From Cupriavidus oxalaticus (GTDB taxonomy: Bacteria > Pseudomonadota > Gammaproteobacteria > Burkholderiales > Burkholderiaceae), in contig NZ_CP038636.1 of NCBI RefSeq assembly GCF_004768545.1, positions 744,001 to 808,000 of the forward strand: a stretch of DNA of 64,000 nucleotides, given 5' to 3'. This document shows positions 54,465-63,238 of this stretch, piece by piece. Below the pieces are notes generated by a model that ran no database searches, had not been told where the DNA came from, and saw nothing but the letters and a program-made list of their open reading frames with translations. Both the position numbers and the translations under genes were made by a program. How positions within the stretch are numbered: position 1 is the first letter of the stretch; each line of letters opens with the position of its first letter.

Positions 54465-54584
54465 CGCGCCACCGGGCGCAAATCCGATAATGATGCGCGT
54501 GGGCGTCTCCGCGGTTGTTGCAGCGGTGGCATGCAAGGAAGCGACGCCGAAGGCAACCGCCAGCGCGGTTGCCAACCGCCGCAA
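54465..54584 (-). pseudogene. Bug-family receptor gene, 5' fragment cut by the IS30 fragment
   Basis: The minus strand reads a signal peptide (LATALAVAFGVASLHATAAT) and then TPTRIIIGFAPGGAL, the conserved Bug opening. Homology stops at about 54465, where the IS30 fragment begins. The start appears to be a TTG, since an in-frame stop lies upstream. It would have been the last gene of the 63-55 kb operon, so the module lost its dedicated receptor. Confidence 0.7.
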
Positions 54585-54746
54585 GGGTGCGCTGTGTCAG
54601 CGTCGCGGATCTTCATCCTTCTACTCTACCGTGGTGCTGGCATTAGCGATTTCGATCAGTTGTTGCACCGGGCGCCTCGGCGAGACGACAGGGGTTTAGG
54701 GAGAGAGCTAAATTCAATATATAAGAGAGACATGACGCAAATGGAC

Positions 54747-55580
54747 TCAACACGGCCCCAGTGTCCGCTCTACAAAGGTGGCCTCGAGCGACACGCCGAG
54801 AAAGCGCGCGATCTCCACGATTTGCCCGTAAAGCATCCATTGCCCATGATGGATACGACAGCCTCGCTCGCGCGCCGCTGCCAGCAGCGCGGTCTCCGGA
54901 TCGCGCACGACAGCCTCGCAGACCAGCGTGCCGGGGGCCAGGCGCTCGGCCGGCAACGGCAGCGCATCGTCATCGCGCAGGCCGAGCGACGTGGCATTTA
55001 CCACCACATCGAACCCGGCCGGGTCATCGCCGCCCGCGTGGATCGCCACATCGGGCAGCGCTGCGCGCAACCGTTCGACCAGTTGCGCCGCCTTCTCCGC
55101 GGAGCGGTTGTGGATCACCAGCTCCGCTGGCCGTTCCCGCGCGATGGCGAAGGCCATGGCCTTGCCGGCGCCACCGGCGCCGACCTGCAGGGCGCGCTTG
55201 CCCGCCAGCGCGTGGCCGCGCTCGCGCAGGCCGGCGACGAAGCCGTCGCCGTCGAAGTTGCCGCCGACCCAGATGCGCCGGTCACGGTCATAGCGCAGCG
55301 CGTTGACCGATCCGACCAGGCGGGCGGTCTCCGTCAGCTCGGCGCACGCCGCCACGACCGCTTCCTTGTGCGGTACGGTCACTACCATGCCGGCCAGGTT
55401 CTTCATTGCCGGGAGACTGTCGAGCAGCACGCGCAACTGCTCGGGCGCGACGTGGAACGGCACGCACACGGCGTTCAGGCCCTGGCGCGACACCGAGGCA
55501 TTGAACAGCTGCGGCGTGCGCACCTGGGTGATGGGGTCGGCGATGATGCCGACCAACCGGGTATTGCCGTCGATCAGCAT
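54747..55580 (-). CDS. Shikimate/quinate dehydrogenase-like protein (second copy)
   Basis: A 277-residue AroE-fold protein from ATG 55580. Features are VGIIADPITQVRTPQLFNAS, VTVPHKEAVVAACAELTE (catalytic Lys) and LQVGAGGAGKAMAFAIA for NAD(P). It is a paralogue of the gene at 52257, with the same loss of the SKSP shikimate-binding text. It begins 2 nt after the ALDH gene, so the two are coupled. The pair is repeated in the neighbouring module. Confidence 0.88.
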   Translation of the reverse strand: MLIDGNTRLVGIIADPITQVRTPQLFNASVSRQGLNAVCVPFHVAPEQLRVLLDSLPAMKNLAGMVVTVPHKEAVVAACAELTETARLVGSVNALRYDRDRRIWVGGNFDGDGFVAGLRERGHALAGKRALQVGAGGAGKAMAFAIARERPAELVIHNRSAEKAAQLVERLRAALPDVAIHAGGDDPAGFDVVVNATSLGLRDDDALPLPAERLAPGTLVCEAVVRDPETALLAAARERGCRIHHGQWMLYGQIVEIARFLGVSLEATFVERTLGPC

Positions 55581-55582
55581 GT

Positions 55583-57031
55583 TCAGATGCCCGCCATGCA
55601 GGTGTACTTGATCACCAGGTAGTCCTCGATGCCGTAGTGCGAGCCCTCGCGGCCCACGCCCGACTGCTTGACGCCGCCGAACGGCGCCACCTCGTTCGAG
55701 ATCAGGCCGGTGTTCACGCCGACCATGCCATATTCCAGCCTTTCGGACACGCGCCAGACGCGGCCCAGGTCGCGCGCATAGAAGTAACTGGCCAGCCCGA
55801 ACTCGGTATCGTTGGCCATGGCCACGACCTCGTCCTCGGTGTCGAAGCGGAACAGCGGCGCCAGCGGGCCGAAGGTTTCCTCGCGCGCGACCAGCATGCC
55901 GGGCGCGACATCGGCCAGCACGGTCGGCTGGAAGAACGAATGGCCGAGCGCGTGGCGCTGTCCGCCATGCAGCACGCGCGCGCCCTTGCCGACGGCGTCG
56001 GCAATATGCTCCTCCACCTTCGTCACGGCTTTGTCGTCGATCAGCGGTCCGATGCGCACGCCATCCTCCATGCCGTTGCCGACCTTGAGCGCGGCCACGG
56101 CGGCCACCAGCTTCTGCGCGAACGCGTCGTACACGCCCGCCTGCACGTAGATGCGGTTGGCGCAGACGCAGGTCTGGCCGGCATTGCGGTACTTCGACAC
56201 GATCGCGCCTTCCACCGCGGCATCCAGGTCGGCATCGTCGAACACGATGAAGGGCGCGTTGCCGCCCAGCTCCATCGACACCTTCTTGATGGTCGACGCG
56301 GTCTGCGCCATCAGCACGCGGCCCACCTCGGTCGAGCCGGTAAAGGTCAGCTTGCGCACCAGCGGGTTGCCGCTCATCTCGCCGCCAATCGCGCTCGCCG
56401 AGCCCGTCACCACCGACAGCACGCCGGCCGGGATGCCGGCACGCTCGGCCAGCGCGACCAGCGCCAGCGCGGTCAGCGGGGTCTGCGAGGCAGGCTTGAG
56501 CACCATGGTGCAGCCGACCGCCAGCGCCGGGCCGGCCTTGCGCGTGATCATTGCCGCGGGAAAGTTCCACGGCGTGATGGCGGCGCAGACACCGACCGGC
56601 TCCTTGGTCACGACGATGCGCTGGTTGGTGGCCGGCGCGGGGATCGTGTCGCCGTAGACGCGCTTGCCTTCTTCAGCAAACCATTCGATGAAGGAGGCCG
56701 CATAGGCGATCTCGCCACGCGCCTCGGCATTCGGCTTGCCCTGCTCGGCGGTCATGATGCGCGCCAGGTCTTCCTGGTTGGCCAGGATCAGTTCGAACCA
56801 CTTGCGCAGCAGCGCCGAACGTTCCCTGGCGGTGCGCGCGCGCCAGGCGGGCAGCGCACGGTTGGCGGCTTCAATGGCCTGGCGGGTCTCGTCGGCGCCC
56901 AGTTGCGGCACCTGGCCCACGCGTTCGCCAGTGGCGGGGTTGGTCACGTCAATGCGGCGCTCGCCGTCGATCCAGCGGCCATCGATATTGCACTGCTGCC
57001 GCAGCAGCGAGGAATCTTGCAGGTTCAGCAT
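55583..57031 (-). CDS. Aldehyde dehydrogenase, succinate-semialdehyde dehydrogenase type (second copy)
   Basis: A 482-residue enzyme from ATG 57031. Key motifs are ITPWNFPAAMITRKAGPALA, FTGSTEVGRVLM, MELGGNAPFIVFDDADLD and KYRNAGQTCVCANRI. It is closely similar to the enzyme at 49577 along its whole length. It lies between an SDR and the shikimate-DH-like gene in the 2-oxoacid dehydrogenase operon. It would oxidise a semialdehyde to the acid that feeds the complex or leaves it. Confidence 0.92.
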   Translation of the reverse strand: MLNLQDSSLLRQQCNIDGRWIDGERRIDVTNPATGERVGQVPQLGADETRQAIEAANRALPAWRARTARERSALLRKWFELILANQEDLARIMTAEQGKPNAEARGEIAYAASFIEWFAEEGKRVYGDTIPAPATNQRIVVTKEPVGVCAAITPWNFPAAMITRKAGPALAVGCTMVLKPASQTPLTALALVALAERAGIPAGVLSVVTGSASAIGGEMSGNPLVRKLTFTGSTEVGRVLMAQTASTIKKVSMELGGNAPFIVFDDADLDAAVEGAIVSKYRNAGQTCVCANRIYVQAGVYDAFAQKLVAAVAALKVGNGMEDGVRIGPLIDDKAVTKVEEHIADAVGKGARVLHGGQRHALGHSFFQPTVLADVAPGMLVAREETFGPLAPLFRFDTEDEVVAMANDTEFGLASYFYARDLGRVWRVSERLEYGMVGVNTGLISNEVAPFGGVKQSGVGREGSHYGIEDYLVIKYTCMAGI

Positions 57032-57056
57032 AGTCGGTGTGATGGGTTGAGCCGTA

Positions 57057-57794
57057 TCAGCCGGCCATATAGAGGCCGCCGTTGACGTGCAGCACTTCGC
57101 CTGTGATGAAGCTGGCGGCGCCGCTGCACAGGAAAGCGATCGCGCTGGCGACTTCGCGCGGATGGCCCAGTCGCCGCAGCGGCGTCTGTTCCACCGATTC
57201 GGCACCGCGCGTGCGCACCAGTTCGGTCGTCATCGGCGTCTCAATGATGCCAGGCGACACCGCATTGACACGGGTACGCGGCCCCAGTTCGCGCGCCAGG
57301 CTGCGCGTAAGGCTCAGCAGCGCCCCTTTGGAGGCCGCATAGTGGGCATTGCTGTAGGCCCCGCGGTGCGCCGCCACCGAGGTCAGGTTGACGATGGCGC
57401 TGTCTTCGCGCAAGGCGGTCATCGCGCGGCGGACCAGGTAGAAAACGCCGTCCAGGTTGATGCCAAGCGTCTGGCGCCACTGGTCGTCGGTCATCGATGC
57501 GACGGGCTGGGCCTGGTACAGGCCAGCGGACGGCACCAGGAAATCGATGCCGCCAAAGCGCTCCACCGCCGTGGCGACGGCGCGCGCGCTGTCGTCCGGG
57601 CTGGCAGCATCCATGTGCAGCGTGGCGATGCGGTCCGGGTCACCAAGCGTCTGCGCGAAGCCGGCCAGGCTGTCCGCATCCAGGTCGGTCAGCACCAGGT
57701 TGGCGCCGCCGGCATGGAACAGGCGTGCGACCTCGCGGCCGATCCCCCCGTTGGCCCCGGTCAACAGCAGCGTGCGCGATGCAAAGTCAGACAT
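57057..57794 (-). CDS. SDR-family oxidoreductase
   Basis: A 245-residue classical SDR. Motifs are TGANGGIGREVARLF (cofactor), VPSAGLYQ in place of the usual NNAG, Ser in NLTSVAAH and Tyr-x-x-x-Lys in HYAASKGAL. The tail is SFITGEVLHVNGGLYMAG. The NNAG change occurs in some members and does not exclude activity. It lies between ALDH and E3 in the operon. Confidence 0.92.
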   Translation of the reverse strand: MSDFASRTLLLTGANGGIGREVARLFHAGGANLVLTDLDADSLAGFAQTLGDPDRIATLHMDAASPDDSARAVATAVERFGGIDFLVPSAGLYQAQPVASMTDDQWRQTLGINLDGVFYLVRRAMTALREDSAIVNLTSVAAHRGAYSNAHYAASKGALLSLTRSLARELGPRTRVNAVSPGIIETPMTTELVRTRGAESVEQTPLRRLGHPREVASAIAFLCSGAASFITGEVLHVNGGLYMAG

Positions 57795-57821
57795 GCGGTG
57801 TCTCCGTGCGGTCAGTTCGAT

Positions 57822-59213
57822 TCAGATATGCAGAGCGCGGCCGTAGGCGGCGAGCACGGCCTCGTGCATCGCCTCGGACAGGGTCGGGTGCGGCAGCACG
57901 GCGGACATCAGTTCGGCCTCGGTGGTCTCCAGGGCCTGCGCAATGCCGTAGCCCTGGATCATCTCGGTCACCTCGTCGCCCACCATGTGGGCGCCCAGCA
58001 GCTCGCCGCTGCCTTCGTCGAACACCACCTTGGCCAGCCCGGCCGTCGCGCCCATCGCGATGGCCTTACCGTTGGCCGAGAACGGGAACCTGCCGACACG
58101 CACGCGGTGGCCCCCCGCGATCGCCTGCGCTTCGGTCAGGCCGACGCTGGCCACCTGCGGATGGCTGTAGGTGCACGCCGGGATCCGGCGCGGGTCGAGC
58201 GGGTGCGGCTGCAGGCCGGCGATGTTCTCGACGCAAATCACGCCTTCGTGGCTGGCCTTGTGCGCCAGCCACGGCGGGCCGGCCACGTCGCCGATGGCGT
58301 AGACGCCCGGCTCACCGGTACGGCCGAATGCATCCGTGACGATATGCGTGCGCTCCACCCGGACCCCGGTGCCTTTCAGGCCGAGCTCTTCGACATTGCC
58401 GACGATGCCGGCCGCGACCAGCACCACATCGGTCTCAAACTGCGTGGATGCGCCGCCGGCCAGCGTCACCGTCCACCCGGACGCACCGCGTTGGGCCCCT
58501 TCCAGGCGCGTGCCGGCGTGGATGGCGATACCGTCGCGCCGGAGCTGGCTCGCCACCTGCGCGGCAATCTCCTCATCCTCCGTCGGCAGGATGCGCTCGG
58601 CCATCTCGACCAGCGTGACCTGCACGCCCACCGCGTGATAGAAGCTCGCGAACTCGACGCCGATCGCCCCCGCGCCCACGATCAGCATGCGGCGCGGGAT
58701 CGCCGGTGGCGCCAGCGCCTCGCGGTAGCTCCAGACGGTGCTGCCGTCGACCGGCAATTGCGGCAGCGGCCGCGCGCGGGCGCCGGTGGCGAGCACGATA
58801 TGGCCGGCGCCGACGGTGCTGGCTTGGCCGTCGGCCCCGCGCACCTGCAACCGGCCCTGGCCCGCCAGCCGTCCATGGCCATTGAGCACGGTGATGCCAT
58901 GCTTCTTCATCAGGTGCGCCACGCCCTTGTTGAGCTGCGCCGCGACCGCGCGCGAACGCGCCACCATGGCCGGGACGTCCGCCCGGGGCTCGGCCACCGT
59001 GACGCCATAGGCCGCGGCTTCCCTCACCAGGCGCAGCACGTCGGCCGAGCGCAGCAGCGCCTTGGTCGGGATGCAGCCCCAGTTCAGGCAGATGCCGCCG
59101 AGCGCGGCCTTCTCGATCACGGCGGTGCGCATACCCAGTTGCGCAGCGCGGATGGCGGCCACGTAGCCGCCGGGCCCGCCGCCGACAATGGCCAGGTCGA
59201 ACGAAGATGTCAT
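57822..59213 (-). CDS. Dihydrolipoyl dehydrogenase (E3)
   Basis: A 463-residue flavoprotein from ATG 59213. FAD binds at DLAIVGGGPGGYVAAIRAAQ. The redox disulfide is GGICLNWGCIPTKAL. The NAD site is LIVGAGAIGVEFASFYHAVG. The C-terminal proton-relay His-Glu lies in LPHPTLSEAMHEA. It reoxidises the lipoyl group of the E2 encoded 10 nt upstream, giving NADH. A dedicated E3 in an accessory operon is typical for acetoin- or branched-chain-type complexes. Confidence 0.95.
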   Translation of the reverse strand: MTSSFDLAIVGGGPGGYVAAIRAAQLGMRTAVIEKAALGGICLNWGCIPTKALLRSADVLRLVREAAAYGVTVAEPRADVPAMVARSRAVAAQLNKGVAHLMKKHGITVLNGHGRLAGQGRLQVRGADGQASTVGAGHIVLATGARARPLPQLPVDGSTVWSYREALAPPAIPRRMLIVGAGAIGVEFASFYHAVGVQVTLVEMAERILPTEDEEIAAQVASQLRRDGIAIHAGTRLEGAQRGASGWTVTLAGGASTQFETDVVLVAAGIVGNVEELGLKGTGVRVERTHIVTDAFGRTGEPGVYAIGDVAGPPWLAHKASHEGVICVENIAGLQPHPLDPRRIPACTYSHPQVASVGLTEAQAIAGGHRVRVGRFPFSANGKAIAMGATAGLAKVVFDEGSGELLGAHMVGDEVTEMIQGYGIAQALETTEAELMSAVLPHPTLSEAMHEAVLAAYGRALHI

Positions 59214-59223
59214 CGCGCCCCCT

Positions 59224-60480
59224 TCAGACCAGCATCGCCAGCGGGTTTTCCAGCAGGCGCCGGAACGCAGCCAGCCACTTCGCCGCCAGCGCGCCGTCGA
59301 TGGCGCGATGGTCGACCGACAGCGTGCAGCGCATGACCTGGGCCACCTCGACCTGGCCGTCGCGCACCACCGGCACCGGCTGCGTGGCCCCCACCGCCAG
59401 GATGGCCGCCTGCGGCGGATTGATGATGGCGGAAAACTCGGCCACGCCATGCATGCCAAGGTTGCTGACGCTGAAGCTGCCGCCCTGGTACTCGTCCGGG
59501 CGCAGCTGGCCCGCGCGCGCCCGCGCCGCCAGTTCGGCGATCTCTGCGCTGATCACCGACAGCGGCTTGCTGTCGGCCGCGCGTACGATGGGCGTGATCA
59601 GGCCAGTGTCGGTGGACACGGCCACGGCGATATCGGCACTGCGGAACTGGCGCATCGCGGTGTCGGTCCATGCCACATTGGCTTCCGGCACCTCGCGCAG
59701 CGCCACGGCCACCGCGCGCACCACGAAGTCATTGACGGAGATCTTGCGCGCGGCGCCGGCGTTGATCTCGGCGCGCAGCGCCAGCAGCCGGTCCATCCGG
59801 CAATCCACCGACAGGTAGAAATGCGGGATGGTGGACTTGCTTTCCGCCAGCCGGCGCGCAATGGTCCGCCGCATATTGCTGTGCGGAATCTCGATGAAGT
59901 CTTCGGTGCCGGCATCCCGCACCGGCGCCGGGGTTGCGATGGGGGTTGCGGTGGAAGTCGCGGTAGGCGCCTCAGCCCGGGCCGCCTCCACGTCGCGCCT
60001 GACGATCCGCCCGTTCGGGCCGCTGCCCGCCAGCGTGGCGAGATCGAGGCCGCGTTGCGCGGCCAGCCGCCGTGCCAGCGGGCTGGAAAAGATGCGCACC
60101 GGGACTCCGGCCGGCGCGGCGGCGGGTTCTGCAACGGCGGCCGCGACGGCCGCCTCCGGAACCGGCATCGGCGACTGCGACCCAGGCACCGCGATGCCGC
60201 CGGACGTAGCGATCAGCGCATCGATATCCGCGTGTGTCTCGCCATTGACCAGCAGCACGCCGATCGGCGCGCCGACCTCCACCTCCTGGCCGGCGCGGAC
60301 CAGCATCCGGCCGAGCGTGCCGGCGGTGTCGGCATTGAGTTCGACGATCGCCTTGTCGGTCTCGATCTCGGCAATGCAGTCGCCCACGGCAATCTTGTCG
60401 CCTTCCTGGCGGGTCCAGGCCTGCAGGGTGGCGTGGGTGGCATTGGCGGCCACCTCGGGCATGCGCAGCAGGACGGCCAT
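59224..60480 (-). CDS. Dihydrolipoamide acyltransferase (E2)
   Basis: A 418-residue protein. The lipoyl domain has its Lys in EIETDKAIVELNAD (~43). A Pro/Ala linker follows, then a peripheral-subunit-binding domain (SPLARRLAAQRGLDLATLAG, then GRIVRRDVEAA). The catalytic domain ends with TLSVDHRAIDGALAAKW, carrying the HxxxDG active site. It transfers the acyl group from E1-TPP to CoA. A single lipoyl domain is usual for acetoin and branched-chain complexes. It overlaps the VOC stop by 1 nt. Confidence 0.93.
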   Translation of the reverse strand: MAVLLRMPEVAANATHATLQAWTRQEGDKIAVGDCIAEIETDKAIVELNADTAGTLGRMLVRAGQEVEVGAPIGVLLVNGETHADIDALIATSGGIAVPGSQSPMPVPEAAVAAAVAEPAAAPAGVPVRIFSSPLARRLAAQRGLDLATLAGSGPNGRIVRRDVEAARAEAPTATSTATPIATPAPVRDAGTEDFIEIPHSNMRRTIARRLAESKSTIPHFYLSVDCRMDRLLALRAEINAGAARKISVNDFVVRAVAVALREVPEANVAWTDTAMRQFRSADIAVAVSTDTGLITPIVRAADSKPLSVISAEIAELAARARAGQLRPDEYQGGSFSVSNLGMHGVAEFSAIINPPQAAILAVGATQPVPVVRDGQVEVAQVMRCTLSVDHRAIDGALAAKWLAAFRRLLENPLAMLV

Positions 60481-60974
60481 CAGGCATCTCCCCTGGCAAA
60501 CAGGTCGGGACGATAGCCGGCGATGTCCGTGTACTGGACGATCTCCAGCACATTGCCCTCCGGATCCCGGCAGAAGGCCAGGTAGGTGCCGGGGCGGACT
60601 TCGACGCGGCGCGGACCGGTCATGCATTCCACGCCCTGCGCTACCAGCGCATCGACCACGGCCTGGATATCGTCGACGATGAAGGTCAGGTACGACGCAT
60701 TGGCCTTGTCCAGGATATACGCCGTCGCCGGCTCGGCGGCGGGCGGCCGCTGCGGCGCCAGCAGCTTGATGCGCTCGCCATACGGGGTCTGCAGGCGCAC
60801 GACGGTATAGCCCTGCGCATGCATCGCGGCCTGCACCGACTTCTCCGCCGGCACCACCACCTCGCTGACGAAGGTGAAGCCCAGCACGTCTTCGTAGAAG
60901 CGGCGCATGCGGGGCAGGTCCCGGACCGCGATGCCGACTTCGAGTGGTACCACCATGTTCAGCTTCATTTCCAT
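60480..60974 (-). CDS. VOC-family protein (glyoxalase fold)
   Basis: A 164-residue protein with two beta-alpha-beta-beta-beta units: VGIAVRDLPRMRRFYEDVLG at the N-terminus and ASYLTFIVDDIQAVVDALVA, ending FCRDPEGNVLEIVQY, where Glu is a typical metal ligand. It could be an epimerase, lyase or dioxygenase. It sits between E1 and E2 with very small gaps, an unusual place, so it may prepare the keto-substrate for the complex or remove a side product. Confidence 0.88.
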   Translation of the reverse strand: MEMKLNMVVPLEVGIAVRDLPRMRRFYEDVLGFTFVSEVVVPAEKSVQAAMHAQGYTVVRLQTPYGERIKLLAPQRPPAAEPATAYILDKANASYLTFIVDDIQAVVDALVAQGVECMTGPRRVEVRPGTYLAFCRDPEGNVLEIVQYTDIAGYRPDLFARGDA

Positions 60975-60985
60975 GACTCCCCGGT

Positions 60986-63175
60986 TCAGGCCTGGCCCTT
61001 CTCGCGCATCACATGGCGCAGGCCGTCGATGACTTCTTCGGTGCGCGCCGCCGCCGCCCGCTCAAGCACCTTGGAGATGCTCGGCGCCGCTTCCGCGCCG
61101 GTGACGCGCTGCACGGGCTGGTCCAGCCAGTCGAAGCAGCGCCGCTGGAGTTCGTCGGCAAGCCAGGCGCCGTAGGAGGTCCCGCGCGCACCCTGCTCCA
61201 CGATCAGCACATTGTTGGTCTTGCGGATGCTGGCTTCAATGGTTTCCCAGTCCAGGCTGGCGCGGTCGAGCCAGCGCAGGTCGATCACCTCGGCATCCAC
61301 GCCGGTCTTCTCCACGGCTTCCAGCGCGTGGCCGACCATCGACAGGTAGGTGATGACCGTGACCTCGCTGCCTTGGCGCCGCACTGCGGCCTTGCCCAGC
61401 GGCAGGCAGTAGTCAAGGTCGTCCACCGGGCCGAGCGCGGAACTGTTGTACAGGTCCACATGCTCGATCACCAGCACCGGGTCCTTGCAGGCCAGCGCGG
61501 TATTCATCAGCCCCACGTAGTCGAACGGGTTCGAAGGCGCCACGATGCGCCAGCCCGGATTGGTCGCGAAGATGCCGGCCGGGTCCATTGAATGCTGGGA
61601 GCCGTAGCCGGTGCCCATTGCCACCTTGGTGCGCAGCACCAGCGGCACGTCGCTGTCGCCGCCGAACATGTGGCGGGCCTTGCCGATCTGGTTGAAGACC
61701 TGGTCGGCGGCCACCCACATGAAATCGGGGTACATGAACTCCACCACCGGCTTGAAGCGGCCGTCCAGCGCCACGCCGCCGCCCAGACCGACAAAGGCGT
61801 TCTCACTGATCGGCGTGCCGAGCACGCGCTCGGGGAAGCGGTCGCGCAGCCCGCGCGTGGCGCCATTGGTGCCGCCCTTGAGCCGGTGGACATCCTCGCC
61901 CATCACCACGACCGTGGGGTCGGTTTCCATGCGCCGGCCCATCACGTCGGCCACCACGTCGACGAACTTGCGCGTGTCGAGCATGCCGGTGAAGCTCTCC
62001 TGCTCTTCATAGCGCAGCCCTTCCAGCTCCTTCAGCTCGCTGCGGATGCCCACGTCGCGGAAGTCCGGGCTCGGCCACAGTTCCGGGCGGATGATGCGCT
62101 TGCCCGGCTTGCCGGACGGGTCGGGCTGCGTCAGCGCCGCCATGGCGGCCTGCATGGCTGCCCTGACGCGCTCGCGCAGGGCCTGCACCTGCTCCGCCGT
62201 GACCAGGCCGCGCGCCTGCATGCGGTGCGCCAGCAGCTCGAGCGGGTCGCGCGCGCGCCACTGCTGTTCTTCTTCCTTGCTGCGATAGCCGAACGCGCTG
62301 CCCGGGAACGGGCCGTTCTGGTGGAAGAAGCGATACACGTCCGCCTCGATCACGGCCGGGCCGTGGCCGGCGCGCATATGGGCCAGCGCCTGCTGCATCG
62401 CCAGGTGCACGGCCAGCGGGTCCATGCCGTCGACCTTCCAGCTGCGGATGCCAAACCCCAGCCCGCGCGCCGACAGGCGCGGCTCGGCGGTCGATTCCGC
62501 CACGGTGGTGGAGACCGCGTAGCCGTTGTTCTCGATGAAGAAGCACAACGGCAGCTTCCATGCGGCGGCCAGGTTCATCGTCTCCAGCACCGAGCCGATA
62601 TTGACCGCGCCGTCGCCGAAGTAGGCCACGGCCACCGCGTCGGTGCCGGCATGCTTGTGCGCCCAGGCCGCGCCCGCCGCCAGCGGCACGCCGCCGCCGA
62701 CGATGGCGTTGGTGCCTAGCGCGCCGGCCTCGGCCCATTGCAGGTGCATCGAGCCGCCGCGGCCCTTGCAGAAGCCCTGCGCCAGCCCGAGGATCTCCGC
62801 CAGCGTGCGCTGCAGCAGCGTCTGCACGGGGGCGGAGAATGGCGCGTCCGGATCCAGCCCCTGCGGCGCCAGGTAGCCGAGGGCCTTGGAAAGGAACTGG
62901 TGGTGGCCGCGGTGCGAGCCGTTGACCTGGTCGACACCGGTCAGGCCCACGATAGAGCCCGCCGCGCCGCCCTCCTGCCCGATGCTGGAGTGCGCCGGCC
63001 CGTGGACCAGGCCCTCGGCGGCCAGCTCCAGCACGGCTTCTTCAAAGCCGCGGATCAGGTGCATGTGGGTCAGCATGGTGCCCAGCAGGCCGGGGGCCGC
63101 GTTGGCCCAGTCTTCCTCCGTGGTGCGCAACTCGACCCAGTCGGCGCCGGGTTGCAGGGCGATGCATTCAGACAT
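60986..63175 (-). CDS. 2-oxoacid dehydrogenase E1, fused alpha and beta subunits
   Basis: A 729-residue fusion. The alpha half (~1-350) has the TPP motif YFGDGAVNIGSVLETMNLAA followed by FIENNGYAVST and HRGHHQF. The beta half (~390-720) has VMGEDVHRLKGGTNGATRGL, TPISENAFVGLGGGVALDG and VLRTKVAMGTGYGSQHS. In most bacteria these are two genes; fusions exist in the branched-chain/acetoin-type group. It decarboxylates a 2-oxoacid or cleaves a diketone/acyloin and loads the product on E2. The substrate is unknown. Confidence 0.93.
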   Translation of the reverse strand: MSECIALQPGADWVELRTTEEDWANAAPGLLGTMLTHMHLIRGFEEAVLELAAEGLVHGPAHSSIGQEGGAAGSIVGLTGVDQVNGSHRGHHQFLSKALGYLAPQGLDPDAPFSAPVQTLLQRTLAEILGLAQGFCKGRGGSMHLQWAEAGALGTNAIVGGGVPLAAGAAWAHKHAGTDAVAVAYFGDGAVNIGSVLETMNLAAAWKLPLCFFIENNGYAVSTTVAESTAEPRLSARGLGFGIRSWKVDGMDPLAVHLAMQQALAHMRAGHGPAVIEADVYRFFHQNGPFPGSAFGYRSKEEEQQWRARDPLELLAHRMQARGLVTAEQVQALRERVRAAMQAAMAALTQPDPSGKPGKRIIRPELWPSPDFRDVGIRSELKELEGLRYEEQESFTGMLDTRKFVDVVADVMGRRMETDPTVVVMGEDVHRLKGGTNGATRGLRDRFPERVLGTPISENAFVGLGGGVALDGRFKPVVEFMYPDFMWVAADQVFNQIGKARHMFGGDSDVPLVLRTKVAMGTGYGSQHSMDPAGIFATNPGWRIVAPSNPFDYVGLMNTALACKDPVLVIEHVDLYNSSALGPVDDLDYCLPLGKAAVRRQGSEVTVITYLSMVGHALEAVEKTGVDAEVIDLRWLDRASLDWETIEASIRKTNNVLIVEQGARGTSYGAWLADELQRRCFDWLDQPVQRVTGAEAAPSISKVLERAAAARTEEVIDGLRHVMREKGQA

Positions 63176-63238
63176 GGAATAGTCCTTGGTTCAGGATGTT
63201 CGGATCGTGCGAGTCGTGCGAGTCGGGGCCGCCCGGGC

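Noticed and set aside
54747..56570. One long minus-strand frame joining Arg-rich text to the shikimate-DH-like protein
   Set aside because: The upstream part is out of frame with the aldehyde dehydrogenase that truly occupies 55583-57031. The start at 55580 gives a normal-length AroE-like protein.
57087..59336. A 749-codon plus-strand open frame
   Set aside because: It lies antisense to the SDR and E3 genes, is rich in Arg/His/Gly without any motif, and follows from high GC and codon structure of the true genes.
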